23,405 bases of DNA from Alectoria sarmentosa (lineage: Eukaryota > Ascomycota > Lecanoromycetes > Lecanorales > Parmeliaceae): NCBI GenBank assembly GCA_009733775.1, contig WOGZ01000433.1, positions 1 through 23,405 of the forward strand. Reading direction: 5' to 3'. Positions within the stretch are counted from its first letter, which is position 1, and every line of letters begins with the position of its first letter. The notes beneath the pieces are model-generated. The model searched no databases. It saw only the letters and a list, made by a program, of their open reading frames with translations, and was not told where the DNA came from. The position numbers and the translations under genes were made by a program. Positions 17,244 to 23,405 of this stretch are shown here, piece by piece.

Positions 17244-19001
17244 CTATGCTTGTGACACGAGTTTTGGATTGATGGGACCTTTGAGTTTGTTCCCCGGGTC
17301 ATACTTCCCCTTCAACTTCTGCAGCCGCTCGTAATGTTCGCCGAATATCTGCAACTCATCAGTAACATTTCAAAATTCCAGCGCTTAATATGGATAACCT
17401 TACCTTTTCTGTGTCATGGAAATCCTCGATGGTGTTGGGAACGAAATCCGTCTCCGCAATCTTGTATTGCGCAAAGATGTAATCATAGCCTTCCATGATG
17501 AGCTTTCGTGCCAGCTTGTTCTCACTTTCGTCGGCGTCGGGACGGCAGCCGGTTCCGAGGAGGAGGATGTGTCGAGCATCTGGGGGATGAGGCCATGCAG
17601 TCGAAGCCCTGGATAGCGATGAAGAGTTGAATGTTGTCTAGTTGTTGCTATTAGGTCGAGCGTATTCTGATACGTGGTATTCGGACGGAATCTACCTTCT
17701 GCATGATTTCGAAGATGAGATATCCATTGTCCTTGATTGAGCCCTCGGCGGCGGAGACCCTATCGAACCATTCAAAAGCCCGTATGACCACTTCCTCTGT
17801 CATCTCTGGAATCGCCAGTGGAGACCAGTATGAGTTTGTCAGTCCCTGAGCTTGTCCGATGAATCCTGGATGCTCAGTAAATTATTGATTGCTCTTTATG
17901 ATAGAGATTGAGAATATCCCACCTTGCAGATCAGCGACTCCTTTCAAATTCATAGCCTTCGTCCCGTCAACAGCCCCTTTCAACCCGAGCGCCCACCCGA
18001 ACCCTTCCTCACTCCGCCCATGCTCTTCTCCATGAGCGTCAAAAGCATGCACGACCAGCATATCCTGGTTCACACCGATAGAAGCCAGAAGCTCTTTCTT
18101 GAGCACATAGAGGAACATGGCCAATTTTCCATCATGCGAGCGCTGTGTGAAGCTTGCGACCGCTCGTGCAATTTCTGGTAAGGTATCTTTGGGTAGAAAG
18201 ATTGGCCCAGCATATATCGACTGCGTGTAGCGGTAGGCTCGCAGCTTGAAAGCCGTCACGACTGTGCGTTGGCTCGTTAGCCACCTCTCTGACGTGCCTC
18301 CGAAAGCGATAAACCAAGAACTCGAGAAAGATGAATAGATATATGAAATCCATACATACCTCCAAAGCTACCACCCGCGCCTCTAAGCGCCCACAACAGG
18401 TCTGGTTCTGCTGATGCCCAGACTACCTGCCCATCCAGCTTGACTACCTGCGCATCAAGCATGTTCTGCGGATCGGAGGTGAGCCCATACTCGGCCGACA
18501 GCCAAGAAAAGCCACCGCAGAGAATGGATCCACCGATTCCAATGCACGGTGTGCGACATGCAACAACTATCGTTCGACAGCCCTCTATCAGTAGTTGCCA
18601 TCATGCAATGTGAGAAGAATAGATATACCAGCGTAATCCGGCGCCATTTCCTCCATCTTCTTGTAATACTCCTCCCAAGTCTGTCCAGCGCCAATAGTAA
18701 CAACCTCGTTCTCGCGATCAAATTCGAAGCCATCAAATGCAGTCATACTAATCAAGATATCCTTGGCCGAACTCGAGCCGAACCCTTGGCTTCTTACGGC
18801 AAAATCCAACGGCGTTTTGGAGAGAGAGGCGAGGATCTTACTCAAGGACTCCAATGTAGTGGGCCGAACGACCAGACGTGGGTGGAGATTCTTTTGGGCG
18901 GCCCAGGTGAGACTTTCGGAATGATAGGAAGGAGATGAAGGCTCAATAATCTCTTCTGCTTTGAGAAAGGCTTTTAGGTGGTCAAGAGGATCTGAAGCCA
19001 T
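17244..19001 (-). CDS. FAD-linked oxidoreductase, PCMH/BBE type
   Basis: Six exons (19001-18629, 18566-18360, 18261-17923, 17865-17696, 17637-17404, 17348-17244) encode 475 residues; all five introns have GT...AG borders and keep phase. The N-terminal FAD-binding domain shows RPTTLESLSKIL, LISMTAFDGFEFD, GAGQTWEEYY, CIGIGGSILCGGFSWLS, YGLTSDPQNML and LLWALRGAGGSFG. The C-terminus has the berberine-bridge signature HYERLQKLKGKYDP. Relatives oxidise alcohols, alkaloids or polyketide intermediates. The usual histidine anchor (RSGGH) is RSQGF here (Phe74), and the cysteine position before I-G-I-G-G holds Thr130, so the flavin is probably not bicovalently bound. No signal peptide is seen, so it is likely intracellular. 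The start at 19001 was chosen over an ATG 39 bases upstream because family N-termini fit it; no secondary-metabolite core enzyme lies nearby. Substrate unknown. Confidence 0.88.
17349..17403 (-). other. FAD oxidoreductase intron 5
   Basis: 55 nt, donor GTAAGG, acceptor GAGTTGCAG, phase 0; it joins FHDTEK to IFGEHYERL. Confidence 0.85.
17638..17695 (-). other. FAD oxidoreductase intron 4
   Basis: 58 nt, donor GTAGAT, acceptor ACAACTAG, phase 0; it joins FEIMQK to TTFNSSSLSR. Confidence 0.8.
17866..17922 (-). other. FAD oxidoreductase intron 3
   Basis: 57 nt, donor GTGGGA, acceptor GCATCCAG, phase 1; it joins VADLQ to GFIGQAQGL. Confidence 0.8.
18262..18359 (-). other. FAD oxidoreductase intron 2
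   Basis: 98 nt, donor GTATGT, acceptor ACGCACAG, phase 1; it joins GAGGSFG to VVTAFKLR. Confidence 0.88.
18567..18628 (-). other. FAD oxidoreductase intron 1
   Basis: 62 nt, donor GTATAT, acceptor AACGATAG, phase 1; it joins MAPDYA to VVACRTPCIG. Confidence 0.85.
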
Positions 19002-20069
19002 GATGGATGAGATTTCGTAAGAGTGAAGGACTTTCGTCAAAATATGAGGTGGGACACAGTTTTATTAGCCTGAGAGTGCTGCGGAGGAGACAGCGAGTAT
19101 GTAATCGGACACGCTAAGGCGCATCCCGGAGACTCCGTGCCAAGGCTTAACACTTCACGGACCTCGGATTCAATAGACTTTGTCAAATCCGGGAAGATGT
19201 TTCAGGAATATTGAGACAATGGAAGGGTTCACATTGATTCCGCGTTAGGAAGAAATTGAGACCTTCCAACAGCAGACGGAACGCTATTTCTCTCTGACTC
19301 AAGCGACTGCAGTAGATATAAAGCTCCAATGAAGAGACTAAACACGAAAATACTGAAGAATAACCCCAATTGGAAAAGGTGTTGCGATTTCAGGATCAGA
19401 AGCGGTACAATTGACGGCCTGCCGCCTCTTTCGGTGCTCTGCCTGAGCCCTTTGCTCTTTCTTCTTTCTTCTATAGCAGTTGCTCATATACACAATAGTT
19501 TACTGTTGGATACGTCCCCATACTTAATCCAGAGCCAGGATGATTCCCATGAATATGACACGTCTTCGTGAACTCTCAATGACGCAACCACTTTGAGTCC
19601 GATTCCAGACTTTAGAATTACTCATGACTGATGCTGTCGTAACATTGGAAGTTATCCATTTCCGTCTACACTCCCCAAGGGTAGCTTGTCATGCGCTTTC
19701 AACTTCCTTGGAATATCCAGAACCTGTCAGTTGAGCGATCCAGACATCATCCGTACAATATCAAAAACCTTGGATGTTCCTCATTGCGACCTGTCTTAGT
19801 ATTCCGAACTGTTTCTCGCGGGTTTGATGCGAAGTTGTAGACCATCAATTGTTTCCAAGATTACGGAGTTCTAGCAAATTGTAAAGCGATAAATGTTTGG
19901 TGTCGATGATGATAGAACAAAAACTCACAACCTCGCGGAGCCGATTTCAATGGACTGAAAATTGATCGACCGTGATGCTCCTGGATCGTATTTCGAACTC
20001 GAGAGTTGTTGAGCAGCGTCAAATGTCATCTCATCTCATAATCGGAACAAAAATGCTGTCGACTGGAAG
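19002..20069. other. Gene-free spacer
   Basis: Promoter side of the FAD oxidoreductase and 3' flank of the 532-aa membrane protein. One plus-strand open frame at 19329-19571 has a hydrophobic stretch but no other support. I see no gene, RNA or repeat. Confidence 0.4.
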
Positions 20070-21668
20070 CTAATTGATGCTGGGGATATATCTCGTCCAG
20101 GTCGTCTTGTATACATCTTCCGGCATCCTACGAAGACTGGCCAAAGCCAAAATGATGACACAAAGCCGTGAACCAACATAAATTAGGCATATGAGTGGCT
20201 TCAAGACGTACACGGCACAGAAATGAAGCGCAAATCGAATCTTTCGTTGGTCATAATATGCAAATCTGGCCCAATTAGGCAAACTGAAGCTGTGGACAAC
20301 AAGGAGAAGCAAAAGCGGAGCGAGCATTGCCGTAGGCGTGGATATTCTCCACAGAAGCTTCTCGAATTCTGTAGGAAAGTCGAAATCCCATGCAAGACAG
20401 TGCAGGCCTCCGAAAACCAAGTTGCCAACTATGAGCCAGCCCGTCATTGGGCGGTCGCGAGGATGATCGCCTGCAAAATTGTCGTTGGCTATTCGTGCGG
20501 TCCAGGCATACAACGACATATAGCGGTTCAAATGCCAGTTCTGATCTTGTATTGGATGATCAAAAGTAAAGAACGTGGCAAAGAAGCTGGTAGTATATTC
20601 TGCGTAGAAATTGGGGAGCACATATTTCCCTTCCGGTATTCGAATCTCGATTGCAGTATCCACGTCCTTGGGCTTTTGCCATGCGGCGAAATACGTCAAA
20701 GCCGCACAACAGGTAAAACCGAGTGTGGCAATTTCTAGTTGCGCGATAGGTAGGCCATCGATCTTTCGTGCGATGACCGATAGTGCGAGCCATGAAAATT
20801 GCATCAGAACAAGAGCTTTGACTAACGGATCGGCTTTTCCTCTATCTTCAATCTCACGTCTGGAAATATTAGGCACTGTCTCAATCACATTGCGGACATA
20901 AAGGGAGATCACTTGGAATGCGTCCAGAACGAAGGTCTCTTGGTCACCAGTTGAATGTGAACCGAACTTGTATGAGGGATCAATAATTGCTTTTGAGATA
21001 TGGAAGCCGCCCATGTTTGCGAACAGGGCATGGGTCATGGTCCAATCGCGAGACTGGGCTCGAGGTTTGAAGACTGGGTCAGCGGAATTTCTGCGTTGTA
21101 TGATGACCCTCAACGAATCTTGCACTCCTTTGAAGAAGCCTAAAGTGTCGCAGATCTTCTGCCACCATGTTAGGTCGGAGTAGATTTCCCCATTAGCAAG
21201 TCGAAGGAGCTGAAGGGCATCAGCAGCCATGCTCCTCTCTTCCATGGCATGTGCGAAGATAAATTCGGGGAACAAAACATTGACTGCCATCCATTTGGCT
21301 TTCCTTGTGCCCTTCGTCCACCACCTATCCTTTGGTGCTGGAATATTGAGATGCAGAACAGTCCATGTGCTTGCGAAAATAAGTATCAGGCAGCTGGAGA
21401 GGATGTCAAAAGTTCCGCGACGATTGCAACTTGACTGCCATCCTTGCATTCGATATCCATGTGCTGATGTGAAACTTGTGTCGTTCATTGCTGTAGATGT
21501 AAGTCGTACAGCCTCAAATGATGGAAAGAGGAGAAAGAGTGAGCCGGCGGTGTGACGTTGAGGCACAGCTGCCAAGAAATGACTAGCTGCATCTTCAAAT
21601 ATGTGCTCTGCCTGCGCGGGCACTGAACCTGCGAGAAATTCCAATATCAGAGGAAACGACTGGCTCAT
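20070..21668 (-). CDS. Uncharacterised fungal multi-pass membrane protein
   Basis: An uninterrupted 532-codon frame without introns. It resembles a large Pezizomycotina family whose members share a block of the form G-W-x(n)-R-G-T-x-D-I-L-x-S-C, then T-W-T-V-L-H-L-N-I-P, then R-K-A-K-W-M and P-E. Here these are MQGWQSSCNRRGTFDILSSC, STWTVLHLNIPAPKDR and KAKWMAVNVLFPEF. Hydrophobic segments lie near FDILSSCLILIFA, VKALVLMQFSWLALSV, IATLGFTCCAALTYFAAW, IVGNLVFGGLHCLAWDF and TAMLAPLLLLLVVHS, plus one or two near the C-terminus (LKPLICLIYVGSRL). The C-terminus reads TWTRYIPSIN. Family function is unknown to me. The first Met is used; a shorter start at MNDTSF or MQGWQ is possible because conservation begins there. 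Confidence 0.8.
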   Translation of the reverse strand: MSQSFPLILEFLAGSVPAQAEHIFEDAASHFLAAVPQRHTAGSLFLLFPSFEAVRLTSTAMNDTSFTSAHGYRMQGWQSSCNRRGTFDILSSCLILIFASTWTVLHLNIPAPKDRWWTKGTRKAKWMAVNVLFPEFIFAHAMEERSMAADALQLLRLANGEIYSDLTWWQKICDTLGFFKGVQDSLRVIIQRRNSADPVFKPRAQSRDWTMTHALFANMGGFHISKAIIDPSYKFGSHSTGDQETFVLDAFQVISLYVRNVIETVPNISRREIEDRGKADPLVKALVLMQFSWLALSVIARKIDGLPIAQLEIATLGFTCCAALTYFAAWQKPKDVDTAIEIRIPEGKYVLPNFYAEYTTSFFATFFTFDHPIQDQNWHLNRYMSLYAWTARIANDNFAGDHPRDRPMTGWLIVGNLVFGGLHCLAWDFDFPTEFEKLLWRISTPTAMLAPLLLLLVVHSFSLPNWARFAYYDQRKIRFALHFCAVYVLKPLICLIYVGSRLCVIILALASLRRMPEDVYKTTWTRYIPSIN

Positions 21669-22236
21669 CTACTCATTTACATTTTCAGCCCTTGAGCACT
21701 AAGAATGCGAGCTCACCAGAACCTCAGCATTGATCAAGTCGCAGGCGAGTCACTATTCACCAGACCTGTATGTGTTAACCTTCACAGTCATTCTCCTCGG
21801 GACAATGTAGGGCTGATTGAATGGCCGAATGTACGCTGCTGAGGGGTTCACAGTATTTGTGCCCCATCTATATTCCCATCATGTACTCACCTCGAACTCA
21901 AGCATCTCGCCAATCATGGTGTAGTCACGTGAGAATTTGGAAAAATCGATTGGCAGCACTCTTGGCTTGATGAGTCAGCTCCATCTGATTCGCGTATTCG
22001 TATACTAAGCCAATCTAGGCTTGGCTCGAGAGCTGGTGGTTTCTCTGGTGCCTCGGTCCCTCGAGTAAAGCAGCTCCGCAGAACCCGTCATTAGCTCCAT
22101 CTACTCTTGTATGTCTCCAGTGCATTTCGTCGTGTGTTTGATACCTTGTGTTCAGCGTATCCAGAACGCTAGTTTGTAGCTTTGCTCCTACCTGCCCTAC
22201 TTGCTCAATACGCCGTTACTGCCTCCAACATTCCAT
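21669..22236. other. Gene-free spacer
   Basis: Upstream region of the 532-aa membrane protein on the minus strand. No coding signal, RNA or repeat seen. Confidence 0.35.
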
Positions 22237-22626
22237 CTAAAAGGGGAGCACTGATCCCACTCTCCGCTTGCACTTTATGTGAGTAGCCTTCCATCCCCTT
22301 TCATATTCCTCAAAGTCCGCGGGATCAACAGTCTGATTAATCCAGGCTCGATCTGTACATCTCCGATATCTGTTGATGTTCCTCGTCACGACGAGGTTCA
22401 GTGTCTCCTTACGATTTCTTTCGGCCCTGATATGAAAGAAGAAAGTGGTACTACAAGGTTCGCACTCGCCTTCCATGAAGAACGTAGTTGGCGGCTTGCA
22501 CGAGCATCTCGAACACCGACAGTCTGGGTTAGGACTGTTCTGATACCATTTCTATCGAAGCTTTCGACAGTCCTATAGATACCAACCAGATACATATGGA
22601 TCATGTTGATAGATCAGGTATGGCAT
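22237..22626 (-). CDS. Possible small Cys-rich protein, two exons
   Basis: A tentative model: exon 22626-22594 (MPYLIYQHDPY), a 42-nt intron 22593-22552 (GTATCT...CGATAG), and exon 22551-22237, together 115 residues. The second exon has a cysteine cluster DCRCSRCSC, then GECEPC, a charged segment HIRAERNRKE, RYRRC, and FEEYERGWKATHIKC before the stop. Clustered C-x-C and C-x-x-C pairs suggest metal binding, but I cannot name a domain. The exon 2 frame is open for 105 codons and looks protein-like; the short intron and tiny first exon are the weak points. It may be a fragment of a longer gene cut by the element starting at 22673. Confidence 0.35.
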
Positions 22627-22672
22627 ATGAAGAATGGATTGATTGTTCTCCCAAGCCTTATATGCAGTACTA

Positions 22673-23404
22673 ATCATGTGGCTGGCATGGCACAGGCCAG
22701 AGGAGGCTGGGAACCAACCATCTTTTCAACAGATCATTGAGACGTAAATGCGGGCAAATGGGTGCCTTGAGTGGACGAAGAGCCTCCTTCACCTGGTCGT
22801 TTGTTGGAGGGTTGCTATGAGTTGCCTTCATGATCCGCCAAGATGTCGTGTATCCGAGGAGCACGGAGACTGGGTCGCAATCGTGACAGTAAGACTCTCG
22901 GGCTTCCTTAGGGGCTTGCGCTTGGCAATAACCTAGGATCCAATGTGGTCAAATCCACAAAAACCCAGCGTTACCTAGGCAGCGACACTCGGTACCTGGC
23001 TGTGCGAGTGACGAAGCTGAGAAAAGTGAGGAGTCGTGTGTATTCGCGCACCCACTGCAAACCGCTTTCGACGAGGGAATCTTTCCGTCAGGATCTAGCA
23101 TACAAAGAAACCCAAAGCGCTCCGACTGATAGAACTGGGCACGCTACGTAGACCTGTCTGAATTAAATGTGTAACGCTTCTTGCACATGCTCTGCAGTTT
23201 CAGGAGAGGGGCCGAAAGTGAAAAGTCCCACAATCGGGCTATCGACAGTTTCCCCTGATTACAAGTCGAACAGAGATGCATTCCTGATGGCGAGTTCTCC
23301 AAGATGACCAATTCAAGAGACACGAGGCCGCTTGGCGGCAAATATGTTGAAAAGATGGTTGGTTCCCAGCCTCCTCCGGCCTGTTGCCATGCCAGCCACA
23401 TGAT
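22673..23404. mobile_element. Element with ~60-bp terminal inverted repeats (MITE-like)
   Basis: Bases 22673-22731 and the reverse complement of 23345-23404 agree apart from one single-base indel and one substitution; both begin ATCATGTGGCTGGCATGGCA and end CATCTTTTCAACA. The left end is preceded by TA (22671-22672); the right end is followed by T, the last base of the window, consistent with a TA target duplication completed outside. The 732-bp unit has no transposase-like frame, so it would be a non-autonomous DNA element (Tc1/mariner-like by the TA site). The internal 610 bases show no gene. An inverted duplication unrelated to transposition cannot be excluded from one copy. Confidence 0.7.
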
Positions 23405-23405
23405 T

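Noticed and set aside
1..23405. CRISPR array, bacterial operon structure or a secondary-metabolite core cluster.
   Set aside because: No spaced direct repeats of CRISPR type, all supported genes are eukaryotic with spliceosomal introns, and no PKS, NRPS, terpene synthase or UstYa-type gene is present.

Overview
The window looks like chromosomal DNA of a filamentous ascomycete (Pezizomycotina). The evidence is short introns of about 40-100 nt with GT...AG borders, a HET-domain incompatibility gene, small secreted proteins with Kex2 sites, fungal-type membrane families, long gene-poor spacers with pentanucleotide microsatellites, and an AT-rich left edge. All gene models were built by eye from the sequence, splice sites included. 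I cannot name the species.

Left part (1-5.8 kb): a formate/nitrite-type (FNT) transporter gene broken by two frameshifts and a nonsense codon. It is followed by two small minus-strand precursor genes, each encoding a signal peptide, a pro-region and one C-terminal two-cysteine peptide behind a dibasic Kex2 site. They look like diverged paralogues and are my best candidate for something undescribed. Next comes a HET-domain gene carrying two WW-like repeats at its C-terminus and broken by two frameshifts.

Middle (5.8-15.4 kb): a possible decayed ORF; a two-exon secreted protein with a conserved globular N-domain, a Ser/Thr linker and a six-cysteine tail; a higher-order tandem repeat (74/92-bp alternation, about 166-bp period); remnants of an unrecognised membrane-protein gene; then a divergent pair, an SLAC1/TehA/SSU1-type (TDT) anion transporter (474 aa, four exons) and a bicupin oxalate decarboxylase (415 aa, three exons) with all metal ligands and a lid glutamate. 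Oxalate decarboxylation yields formate and CO2, so a transporter of the dicarboxylate/anion class beside it, with an FNT relic about 12 kb away, suggests (but does not prove) a local oxalate/formate theme.

Right part (15.4-23.4 kb): a 1.8-kb gene-free spacer with GGAT-type repeats, a six-exon FAD-linked oxidoreductase (475 aa) lacking both usual covalent flavin anchors, a 532-aa multi-pass membrane protein of a fungal family without known function, a possible two-exon small Cys-rich protein, and at the very edge a 732-bp unit bounded by about 60-bp near-perfect terminal inverted repeats and a probable TA target site.
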